Shown: in pieces, positions 7,131-13,496 of the stretch
Numbering within the stretch: the first letter of the stretch is position 1
Layout: every line of letters begins with the position of its first letter
Assembly (NCBI GenBank): GCA_041664945.1
Contig: JBAYJY010000073.1
Coordinates: forward strand, 1-21,351
Reading direction: 5' to 3'
Length of the DNA stretch: 21,351 bases
From: JBAYJY01 sp041664945
Lineage (GTDB): Bacteria; UBP15; UBA6099
Program-made: the position numbers and the translations under genes
The notes under the pieces: model-generated
The model's input: only the letters and a program-made list of their open reading frames with translations
What the model was told of the DNA's origin: nothing
Databases searched by the model: none

Positions 7131-8074
7131 TGGATGAAAAACAACTGAACGGCCTTCTTGCGAGGATGAATCATTCGGACTCGACCTTCAAGGATAAGCC
7201 GGAATCCGTATCATGGATCGCCCATAGGGAAGCGGAACAGTTAAACGACGCCGCGCTGATTCCGATGCTGGCCGAATCGATAGCGCGCTCGAAGTCGAAA
7301 GTGGCGCGAAGAAGCGTTTATTTCGCCGCCGGCAAAATCGGTAAAAACACCGGGAGCGAAAAAGCGTGCGCAATGCTGCTGGAAGCGCTCGAACGAGAGA
7401 CCGATAAATATTCCGTCGGCGCCGTCCTCGACAGGCTTGCGGAACAGGCGGCGGTCCCTTTTTCGCCGAAACTTGTCGAATGCGCCAGGGACGCGCGATG
7501 GATTGTCCGCTATAGCGCGATTGACGCGCTCGGAAAATGCAGGCATCCCGAGGCGGAAGCCGCGCTCATTGAAATCATCGGCGCTTCGGAAGACCCGAAC
7601 GATCTGCTGCGAGCTTGCGCTTCAATAGGCCGCGCCGGCTCGCCCGAATCCGTTCCATGCCTGACCGCCGCGCTGGAGAATCCCAAAACCGAAGTGAAAT
7701 GCGCTGTGTTGTTAGCGTTGCAGCAAATCGGCGACGCGTCGCTGACGCCCGTTTTTCTGGGCGCGCTGGAAGACAAGGCGAATGATGTCAAATGGTATGC
7801 GATGGGGGCTATCGCGTCTGTCGGGGACGGGCGGGCGGTCGCGCCGGTAATCGAGCGGGTCAAAAAGATCGTTTCAAGCCAGCGGAAAGCGAACCAGTCG
7901 CCGAAATCGGAATTGGTTTTCGCGCTCGAATATTTAATCAGGCATATCGGCGCCGACAAAACTATCCCGGATTTTTTAAGGCAGATACGCGCAAAACACT
8001 GGGGCCGCCTGTTCGAACCGGAGAAGGAATGGTTCGAGCGAATCGCTGCGGATTCACAACGCAAAGACGCCTGA
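7130..8074 (+). CDS. HEAT-repeat protein, last gene of the cyclase operon
   Basis: This 314-residue protein has no signal peptide or membrane segment, so it is cytoplasmic. It contains at least five HEAT-like helical repeats, recognisable by segments such as VRYSAIDALGKCRHPEAEAAL, LLRACASIGRAGSPESVPCL, VKCAVLLALQQIGD and VKWYAMGAIASVGDGRAV. Each has the AxxALGxxG pattern followed by an A/P-x-L helix. Repeats of this kind form a solenoid that binds other proteins. The start codon overlaps the cyclase stop as TAATG, so translation is coupled. The tail (EWFERIAADSQRKDA) is charged. The specific role is unknown. Given the coupling I infer a partner or scaffold of the cyclase's cytoplasmic domain, but the sequence does not show this. 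Confidence 0.85.
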   Translation: MDEKQLNGLLARMNHSDSTFKDKPESVSWIAHREAEQLNDAALIPMLAESIARSKSKVARRSVYFAAGKIGKNTGSEKACAMLLEALERETDKYSVGAVLDRLAEQAAVPFSPKLVECARDARWIVRYSAIDALGKCRHPEAEAALIEIIGASEDPNDLLRACASIGRAGSPESVPCLTAALENPKTEVKCAVLLALQQIGDASLTPVFLGALEDKANDVKWYAMGAIASVGDGRAVAPVIERVKKIVSSQRKANQSPKSELVFALEYLIRHIGADKTIPDFLRQIRAKHWGRLFEPEKEWFERIAADSQRKDA

Positions 8075-8116
8075 TCGCTTTCTCAGACCTACAGCTACTT
8101 TCATTTAATAGGCATC

Positions 8117-8144
8117 TTGTAAACATTCTGAAACCCGCCATAAT
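8117..8144 (+). promoter_or_regulatory. Possible promoter of the exported hypothetical protein gene
   Basis: TTGTAA (8117-8122) and CATAAT (8139-8144) are spaced 16 bases apart, about 80 bases before the GTG start at 8226. The match is moderate. Read-through from the cyclase operon is also possible, because I see no terminator after 8074. Confidence 0.35.
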
Positions 8145-8225
8145 AAGCCATGTCTTGCGAGCGACTTCCCCGCCGAAGGATTTCAGTTCCACATAAGACA
8201 TAAAAAAACATTAGGAGGCCGGTCT

Positions 8226-8852
8226 GTGAAAAAATGCATCAGTGTTTTGTGCGTGGCGTTCTTCGTCGCTCTGGCGGTGTCCGCTGTCTCTCTCGCCAAG
8301 GAAGCGAAAGAGAAGGACATCAAGATCAATCCGAAAGTTGATTTCTCGAAACTCGATTTGAAAACGTTCACGGTATTTGAATTTGAAAACGCCGCGGGCG
8401 AAGGACAGGACATTCTGGACACGATTTATGACGAACTGAAGATGATTCTTGACCGCAACGGGATGCAGGCGCAGATGTTCAAGGCTAACGAGATAGGGGA
8501 CCAAAAGGACGAATTTGCGATGGGCGGCAGCGCGAAGAGCGCGGACAACGGCATTTACGCATCGTCGCCGACAGATCTGGTTGTCAGCGGCAAGCTCATC
8601 CGGTTCGACAATAAGGTGAAGGCCGGCGTATTCACAACCAAGAAATACTGGACGGCTTCGATGGAAATATTTGTATACTCAAAATCGCTGAACACTCTGG
8701 TTTACAAAGCTAATCTTACGCGGATATTCGAGCAGAAAAGCGGCACGAGCAAAACGGCCCGTCGCACGATTTTCCGTTCCTGCCTTGAAGAGGCTTTAAA
8801 CCCCTTCCTCCAGAAGGCGGCCGAGCCGGCTTCTAATCCGTCGACTGATTGA
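8226..8852 (+). CDS. Exported protein of unknown function
   Basis: This 208-residue protein begins at GTG, preceded by an excellent AGGAGG seven bases upstream. A Sec signal peptide (MKKCISVLCVAFFVALAVSA, cleavage near SLA at residue 24) indicates a periplasmic location. I do not recognise the family. The mature part has an alternating strand and helix pattern: TFTVFEFENA, then a helix DTIYDELKMILDRNGMQAQM, then LVVSGKLIRFDN and WTASMEIFVYS, and a final helix RTIFRSCLEEALNPFL. This resembles small periplasmic proteins with a CsgG/TolB-N-like or DUF4410-like layout, but that is only a guess from the pattern. C182 is the only cysteine of the mature part. It ends in a terminator at 8914-8940 and seems to be its own transcription unit. 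Confidence 0.8.
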   Translation: MKKCISVLCVAFFVALAVSAVSLAKEAKEKDIKINPKVDFSKLDLKTFTVFEFENAAGEGQDILDTIYDELKMILDRNGMQAQMFKANEIGDQKDEFAMGGSAKSADNGIYASSPTDLVVSGKLIRFDNKVKAGVFTTKKYWTASMEIFVYSKSLNTLVYKANLTRIFEQKSGTSKTARRTIFRSCLEEALNPFLQKAAEPASNPSTD

Positions 8853-8913
8853 AAAGCGGCAACAAGCGGCGAGTAGCCAGCTAAAGAAATAAGCTCAACC
8901 TATATGCGAACAG

Positions 8914-8940
8914 GGGCGGCCTTACGGGGCCGCTCTTTTT
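8914..8940 (+). terminator. Rho-independent terminator after the exported hypothetical gene
   Basis: GGGCGGCC (8914-8921) pairs with GGCCGCTC (8928-8935, one G-T pair) around a 6-base loop, followed by five T residues. It ends transcription before gpmA. Confidence 0.8.
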
Positions 8941-8958
8941 GTATCGGCAAAATCGGAG

Positions 8959-8964
8959 TATAAT
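8959..8964 (+). promoter_or_regulatory. -10 box of the gpmA promoter
   Basis: A perfect TATAAT lies 34 bases before the gpmA start and just after the upstream terminator. No convincing -35 is visible at normal spacing, because that position falls in the T-run of the terminator. Confidence 0.5.
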
Positions 8965-8998
8965 AATTCCCAACAATTATCAGTTGTGAGGTGTGGTT

Positions 8999-9751
8999 AT
9001 GCATAAAGTCGTTTTGTTGAGGCACGGCGAAAGCGAATGGAACAAGGAGAACCGTTTTACCGGCTGGACGGATGTCGATCTTTCAGAGAGAGGGGTCGAG
9101 GAGGCATATTTAGCGGCGAATCTCCTCGGAGATGACGGGTTCTCGTTCGACATCGCATTCACGTCGGTTCTGAAGCGCGCTATCCGCACGCTGTGGGTTG
9201 TTCTGGACACGATGGACATGTTGTGGCTGCCCGTGGTGAAATCGTGGCGGCTGAACGAGCGGCACTACGGAGCGCTGCAAGGGCTGAACAAGGCGGAAAC
9301 CGCCGCGAAGCACGGCGATGAACAGGTGAAAATATGGCGGCGCAGTTACGATATACCGCCGCCGCCGCTCGACGAAACAGATGAGCGATATTCCGGAAAC
9401 GAACTTAAATATAAGGATGTTCCGAAGGCGGATATCCCGAAATCGGAATCGCTGAAGGACACTGTGGCCCGGTTCCTGCCCTACTGGCATGATACCATCG
9501 CGCCTGAAATCGCGGCGGGCAAAAAGGTGATCATCGCCGCGCACGGGAACAGCCTTCGCGCGCTCGTTAAATATCTCGACAACGTTCCGGAATCCGAAAT
9601 CGTCGGTTTCAACATTCCGACGGGCATCCCGCTTGTCTATGAATTGGACGATCAGCTCAAACCGATAAGAAGCTATTACCTGGGCGACCCGGAAGCGGCG
9701 CGCAAAGCGGCCGAGGCTGTTGCAAATCAGGGAACGGCGGGGAAGCAGTAG
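8999..9751 (+). CDS. gpmA: 2,3-bisphosphoglycerate-dependent phosphoglycerate mutase
   Basis: This 250-residue cytosolic enzyme interconverts 3- and 2-phosphoglycerate in glycolysis and gluconeogenesis through a phosphohistidine intermediate. The histidine phosphatase signature LLRHGESEWN places the phosphorylated histidine at H9. The acid E87 lies in RLNERHYGALQG and the second histidine, H182, in AAHGNSLRALVKYLD. The segment GWTDVDLSERG and the YDIPPPPLD loop are typical of the dPGM branch, and the length fits that family. ATG 8999 is chosen over GTG 8993 because GAGG sits 7 bases upstream of it. The tail after the conserved GDPEAARKAAEAVANQ is short and variable. The gene appears monocistronic, with its own -10 box. 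I see no terminator in the repeat-rich stretch behind it. Confidence 0.96.
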   Translation: MHKVVLLRHGESEWNKENRFTGWTDVDLSERGVEEAYLAANLLGDDGFSFDIAFTSVLKRAIRTLWVVLDTMDMLWLPVVKSWRLNERHYGALQGLNKAETAAKHGDEQVKIWRRSYDIPPPPLDETDERYSGNELKYKDVPKADIPKSESLKDTVARFLPYWHDTIAPEIAAGKKVIIAAHGNSLRALVKYLDNVPESEIVGFNIPTGIPLVYELDDQLKPIRSYYLGDPEAARKAAEAVANQGTAGKQ

Positions 9752-9856
9752 ACAGCAAACGGCAGACAGAATACAGGGAAAAGCAAAAACCGGGAGATGG
9801 CATAAGGCAGACGGCAGATAGGGAAAGACGAAAAGCAGAAGGACGGCAGACGGTAG

Positions 9857-9877
9857 GGGCGGATTTCAAATCCGCCC
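9857..9877. repeat. Dispersed palindrome, copy 1
   Basis: The arms GGGCGGATTT and AAATCCGCCC are perfectly complementary around a single C. The same 25-base sequence, including one or two flanking bases on each side (AG before, GT after), recurs at 20379-20403 in the other repeat-rich gap. It looks like a REP-type extragenic palindrome. Confidence 0.75.
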
Positions 9878-9910
9878 GTAGACAGGGAAAAGACAAAACA
9901 AAAAGAAGTC

Positions 9911-9946
9911 CGTCATTGCGAGGAGCGTAGCGACGAAGCAAACCCG
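9911..9946 (+). repeat. Dispersed CGTCATTGCGAGG...GAAGCAA repeat, copy 1
   Basis: The element reads CGTCATTGCGAGGAGCGTAG then CGACGAAGCAAACCCG. Related copies lie at 10034-10062, 20205-20247 (opposite strand) and 20278-20315. This is a widespread intergenic repeat type with an imperfect GCGTAGCGACG-like core. Confidence 0.75.
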
Positions 9947-10033
9947 AACAAAATTCACATTAGTGGGAAGAATACAGGACTCAGAATACAGCGAAAAGAA
10001 TTAAAAACAACAAACCGCAATATCGCGGAACTT

Positions 10034-10062
10034 GTCATTGCGAGCGAAGCGAAGCAAACCCG
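10034..10062 (+). repeat. Dispersed GTCATTGCGAG...GAAGCAA repeat, copy 2 (short form)
   Basis: GTCATTGCGAGCGAAGCGAA is followed by GCAAACCCG. The ends match copy 1, but the centre is shortened by seven bases. Confidence 0.7.
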
Positions 10063-10081
10063 ATTTCATAATTCAACAAAC

Positions 10082-10116
10082 AAAAAGCCCGTTTCCGCGA
10101 AGGCGCGGGAACGGGC
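10082..10116 (-). terminator. Rho-independent terminator of the GH3 gene
   Basis: A 13-bp stem with one G-T pair (10087-10099 with 10104-10116) closes on a 4-base loop. Leftward it is followed by TTTTTGTTTGTTG. It lies 30 bases past the GH3 stop codon. The strength of the stem may also stop transcription coming from gpmA. Confidence 0.85.
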
Positions 10117-10145
10117 ATGAATTTGCTGCATTTGCTATTTAGCGT

Positions 10146-12824
10146 TTATTTCGCTTTAACGGTTATCGTATCCTTGAGTCGAATGTCGGCGGACGACGCG
10201 CCGACTTGAATTTCATACTTTCCGGGCAATACTTCGAATTTCTTTTTGGCGTCGTTCCAATACTCGAAGTCTTTAACATAGATGGGAATCGAGACGGTCT
10301 TCGTCTCGCCCTTTTTCACGTTGACGCGCAGGAAGCCGCGAAGCCGCTTGACCGGCCGGTCCGGGCCGGTCTTGTCGCTGACATAAATCTGAACGACTTC
10401 GTCGCCGTCGCGCGAGCCGGTGTTCACAACCTTCAGGCTGACTTTAACAGTGTCCGCGGCGCCGGCGGTTTTCCTGTCGAACGAGAGGCCGCTGTATTTG
10501 AAAGTCGTGTAGCTTAGGCCGTAGCCGAACGGAAACAACGGTTCGTTTTTGAAATACATGTAAGTCCTGCCGCGCGAGATTTCGTAGTCGTTGAAGGGGG
10601 GCAGGTCGCCGAGGCCCTTGTAATGCGTCATGGTAAGCCTTCCGGCGGGGTTGTAGTCGCCGAACAGCACATCGGCTATGGCGTTTCCGCCCTGTTCGCC
10701 GGGGTACCACGCTTCGACGATCGCCGCTATGTTTTCTTTCATCCAGTTGATCGCGAGAGGGCTGCCGTTGATCAAAACAACGATGATGTTCCCGTTCAAC
10801 TCCCGCAGTTGCTGAATGTATTCGTCTGCGCCGAGGGGGAGGTCGATATTGTCCCTGTCGCTTCCCTCGCGGTCGTCTTCCTGTCCGATGCCCATGAAAG
10901 CGATGATTACGTCGCTGTTCCTGATTTTGTCGAAGCCGAGCGCCGTGGATTCTTTCGCGGGCGGAACCCAAGTGAGGCGCACGGCGGGCGCTCCTTTTTC
11001 GCTTTTGCTTCTGAGTTCGATGTCGTATGTCTTGCCGGCTTCGAGCAGAAGCAGCGCCGCTTTTCTCTTCTCTGGTTTGGCGTTGAGATCGTCGCCTCTC
11101 AACGGGGCGCCGGCCTTTACGGCCGTCTTTTTCTTTTCAACGGGCTCGAACTTCATGTTCAGTTTTCCGTTCACATACATTTCCGAGTCGCTGTTTCTGC
11201 TTGTCGCGAAAAAGTAGTACATGCCCGACTTTTCAGGTTTGATCGCGCCTTTCCAGCGAACGGAAACCGGTCCGGCTTCATTCAATCCGGCGGGCGCATT
11301 ACTCGCGGTAAGATAAAGTTCCTTGTCGATCCGCTTTGCGGCAGGAACGCCGTCGAAGTTCGCGCTGTTGAAATACTCTGCGTTCAGGCCAGGTTCGGTT
11401 GCGCCCGCCGAGGTCCATATCACGCCGTCTGGAACCGGCAAATAGGCTCTCGCGAACGGCAGCGGCTGCCATTCGCTGTGATTGACTTCGAATTTCCCGC
11501 CGGATTTTGCGATGATGCCTTCGAGCGGATTGACCGGCGGATTCGCGGCCTCGCCGCTATAGTCGCCGTACTGGAGGACGTTCGCGTTCGGGCCGACAAC
11601 TGTTACGGATTTTATCCTGTTGACGTTCAGAGGAAGCATCGGAACGCCGTTTACCTTGTCGTTTTTGAGCAATACAATTGATTCTCGCGAGACCTGCCGC
11701 GTCAGCTCCTTGTGGGCGGGCGAGCCGATCACCGACGGCGAAATTTTCGAGAACGGAATGATTTCCGGCGGGTCGAACATTCCCAGCATGAAACGCGCTT
11801 TCAAGAGGCGAGTCACGGCCAGATTTATCTCTTCCTTGGTTATCATTCGCTGTTTCATCGAACTGATGATGCTTCCGCGCATCACGTCCGAGCCGCACTC
11901 GACATCGACGCCGGCCTTCACCGCCATCGCGGCGGCCTCTTCGGGCGACTTGGCGTACTTGTGCTGGGACACGAGATTCCCGCCCGCTCCGCAGTCGGTG
12001 ACAACAAAGCCCTTGAATCCCCATTCGTTCCGAAGAACGTCCGTCAGCAGCCAGCGGTTCGCGTTGCAGGGCACGCCGTTGACAGCGTTGTACGCGCCCA
12101 TGACCGACATCGCGCCGCCTTCCTGCACGCACGTTCTGAACGCCGGAAAATAGTATTCGCGAAGTGTCTTTTCAGCAATCCACGCGTTGCCGTACAGCCT
12201 GTTGTGCTCCTCGTTGTTCGCGGCAAAATGCTTTGGCGTCGCAACCGATTTGAGATACTTTTTGTCGTTGCCCTGAATGCCGCGCACGAAAGAGAGCGCG
12301 ATGCGGCCGGTGAGGAAGGGGTCCTCTCCGTAAGTTTCAGGGGTCCGGCCCCAGCGCGGGTCGCGAGCCATGTTTATCGTAGGCGACCACCATGTCAGAT
12401 AGCGCGTAGGCGGGAAGCCTTTTGTTTTTGTCTCGCGGTTGATCGCGCCCCATGCCTCGTCGGAAATAGCGGTCGCTTCCTTGTAGATCAGGTCGGGGTC
12501 CCACGTGCTCGCCATAGCCACCGCCTGCGGGAACACCGTGAAGTTGCCAAGGCGCGCCACGCCGTGCAGCGCCTCGTTCCATACTTCGTACGGCTTGATG
12601 TTGAGACGCGGAACGCCGGACGAATTGTTGTTCATGAACGAGGCTTTTTCCTGCCACGTCAGCCGCTTAACCAGATCGGCGACACGCGCGTCTATCGGCA
12701 GCGTGTAATCGAGATAAGCGGGCTTTTTGTCTTTTGCGGCATCGGCAGATCGGGCCGGGCCGCTCATCAGCGCGGCGGCGAGCGCCATCAGCGCAACTGT
12801 CAGGACGGCGGTTTTGATTTTCAT
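10146..12824 (-). CDS. Secreted glycoside hydrolase family 3 beta-glucosidase-like enzyme with PA14 insert
   Basis: This 892-residue exported enzyme has a signal peptide (MKIKTAVLTVALMALAAALM, ending near ARSA at residue 27). It should remove sugars from the non-reducing ends of beta-linked oligosaccharides, with retention. The GH3 N-terminal domain shows KHFAANNEE and the nucleophile D277 in VVTDCGAG. The C-terminal GH3 domain starts with ESIVLLKND and is split by a PA14 domain at about 475-620 (GLNAEYFNSANFDG onward). E653 in REGSDRDNIDLP is the probable acid/base, and YPGEQGGNAIADVLFGDYNP follows. A fibronectin III-like domain ends the protein. ATG 12824 has AGGAG 7 bases upstream, whereas an ATG at 12842 overlaps that site and is rejected. 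Substrate is unknown; beta-glucosidase or beta-xylosidase are both possible. It follows the DUF5661 gene with a 42-base gap. Confidence 0.93.
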   Translation of the reverse strand: MKIKTAVLTVALMALAAALMSGPARSADAAKDKKPAYLDYTLPIDARVADLVKRLTWQEKASFMNNNSSGVPRLNIKPYEVWNEALHGVARLGNFTVFPQAVAMASTWDPDLIYKEATAISDEAWGAINRETKTKGFPPTRYLTWWSPTINMARDPRWGRTPETYGEDPFLTGRIALSFVRGIQGNDKKYLKSVATPKHFAANNEEHNRLYGNAWIAEKTLREYYFPAFRTCVQEGGAMSVMGAYNAVNGVPCNANRWLLTDVLRNEWGFKGFVVTDCGAGGNLVSQHKYAKSPEEAAAMAVKAGVDVECGSDVMRGSIISSMKQRMITKEEINLAVTRLLKARFMLGMFDPPEIIPFSKISPSVIGSPAHKELTRQVSRESIVLLKNDKVNGVPMLPLNVNRIKSVTVVGPNANVLQYGDYSGEAANPPVNPLEGIIAKSGGKFEVNHSEWQPLPFARAYLPVPDGVIWTSAGATEPGLNAEYFNSANFDGVPAAKRIDKELYLTASNAPAGLNEAGPVSVRWKGAIKPEKSGMYYFFATSRNSDSEMYVNGKLNMKFEPVEKKKTAVKAGAPLRGDDLNAKPEKRKAALLLLEAGKTYDIELRSKSEKGAPAVRLTWVPPAKESTALGFDKIRNSDVIIAFMGIGQEDDREGSDRDNIDLPLGADEYIQQLRELNGNIIVVLINGSPLAINWMKENIAAIVEAWYPGEQGGNAIADVLFGDYNPAGRLTMTHYKGLGDLPPFNDYEISRGRTYMYFKNEPLFPFGYGLSYTTFKYSGLSFDRKTAGAADTVKVSLKVVNTGSRDGDEVVQIYVSDKTGPDRPVKRLRGFLRVNVKKGETKTVSIPIYVKDFEYWNDAKKKFEVLPGKYEIQVGASSADIRLKDTITVKAK

Positions 12825-12866
12825 TTTGCAGCTCCTTGGCAATTAAGATTCCTTGTGTAGTCTGAT

Positions 12867-13304
12867 TTACTTCAGTTGGGCGGTTTCCGCCTTGCTTAGC
12901 GCGAGTTTCGCTTTAGCGAGTTTATTCAGATACTTTTCGAGCTTCGCGGCGTCCTTCGCGACGAGAGCCTTGTGAACGTCGCCCTCGATCTCCGCGACAT
13001 CCAGCCGCTTGTAGTAATCCAGCGTCTCCTTCAGATGCGCGATCACGATCTTGCCCGTAAGGACAGGATGGTTGTTCGTCACGTTCGCTTCAGGGAATCT
13101 CGTTCCATGCTCGAGCTCGACTTCAAGCCCATCCCGGAAGTCAGCGGCGCTGATCTTGATGTCCTTCGCGCCGATCGCCGCCTTGATCTTTTTGGCTTCT
13201 TCCGCGCTTGGAACAACTTTCTTAAGCGCCGCCCAGTTTCTGATTCCCAATTCCTTGCAAACTCTTTTCACTTCATCTTTCGTAACATATTCAGGAAGTT
13301 TCAT
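12867..13304 (-). CDS. DUF5661-type protein of unknown function
   Basis: This 145-residue cytosolic protein has no signal peptide. The centre matches what I know of the DUF5661 family: a helix FRDGLEVELEHGTR (56-69), then NVTNNHPVLTGKIVIAHL (74-91) and LDYYKRLDVAE. The conserved ELEHG/T, the NVTN turn and the TGKIxxAHLxE helix are easy to see. An extra N-terminal helical part (residues 1-50) and a lysine- and alanine-rich C-terminal helix are also present. The function of the family is unknown. The gene lies 42 bases upstream of the GH3 gene on the same strand with no terminator between, so they may share a transcript, but a functional link is not evident. AAAGG and GGAG lie just before the ATG. 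Confidence 0.8.
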   Translation of the reverse strand: MKLPEYVTKDEVKRVCKELGIRNWAALKKVVPSAEEAKKIKAAIGAKDIKISAADFRDGLEVELEHGTRFPEANVTNNHPVLTGKIVIAHLKETLDYYKRLDVAEIEGDVHKALVAKDAAKLEKYLNKLAKAKLALSKAETAQLK

Positions 13305-13322
13305 AATCTCCGCCTTTCATGC

Positions 13323-13338
13323 GATGGCGAACGCCATC
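13323..13338. repeat. Short perfect palindrome in the leader of the DUF5661 gene
   Basis: GATGGCG, AA, CGCCATC form a 7-bp perfect inverted repeat, 18 bases upstream of the DUF5661 start. It could be a repressor operator or a leader hairpin that affects ribosome access. A possible -10 box, TAGAAT reading leftward, lies at about 13354-13359. Confidence 0.45.
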
Positions 13339-13455
13339 AATAATGTTCAGAGATTCTACCACGCCGCGCGCAATTTTTACAGAACGGCGTATTGATATAC
13401 AATATAACCAACACAAGAGATTTTATAATCTTTTGCATCTTCTTACATAACCAGA

Positions 13456-13464
13456 TGATATAAT
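13456..13464 (+). promoter_or_regulatory. Extended -10 promoter of the helicase-PLD gene
   Basis: TGATATAAT combines the TGN extension with a perfect -10 box. No good -35 is seen at 17 bases, as expected for extended -10 promoters. The transcript would start near 13471, so the AAGGAG at 13470-13475 would be at its very 5' end. Confidence 0.5.
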
Positions 13465-13496
13465 GCTGTAAGGAGAAATCGTTTACAAAAAAGATA

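Larger units (their letters stand above)
9752..10145. other. Repeat-rich intergenic region between gpmA and the GH3 gene
   Basis: This 394-base gap between convergent genes has no convincing gene. It contains purine-rich degenerate repeats of the words GGCAGACGGCAGA and GACAGGGAAAAG (about 9752-9900), a perfect palindrome (9857-9877), two copies of a dispersed CGTCATTGCGAG-type repeat (9911-9946 and 10034-10062), and the GH3 terminator (10082-10116). Confidence 0.7.

Noticed and set aside
9752..9900. CRISPR array or ordered tandem repeat
   Set aside because: The GGCAGACGGCAGA-like words are degenerate and irregularly spaced, with no constant repeat length or spacers.
10623..12860. Long plus-strand open frames (about 350-380 codons) opposite the GH3 gene
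   Set aside because: They are antisense shadows in GC-rich coding DNA, rich in Arg, Val and His with no family resemblance, whereas the minus strand has a complete, well-motifed GH3 enzyme.
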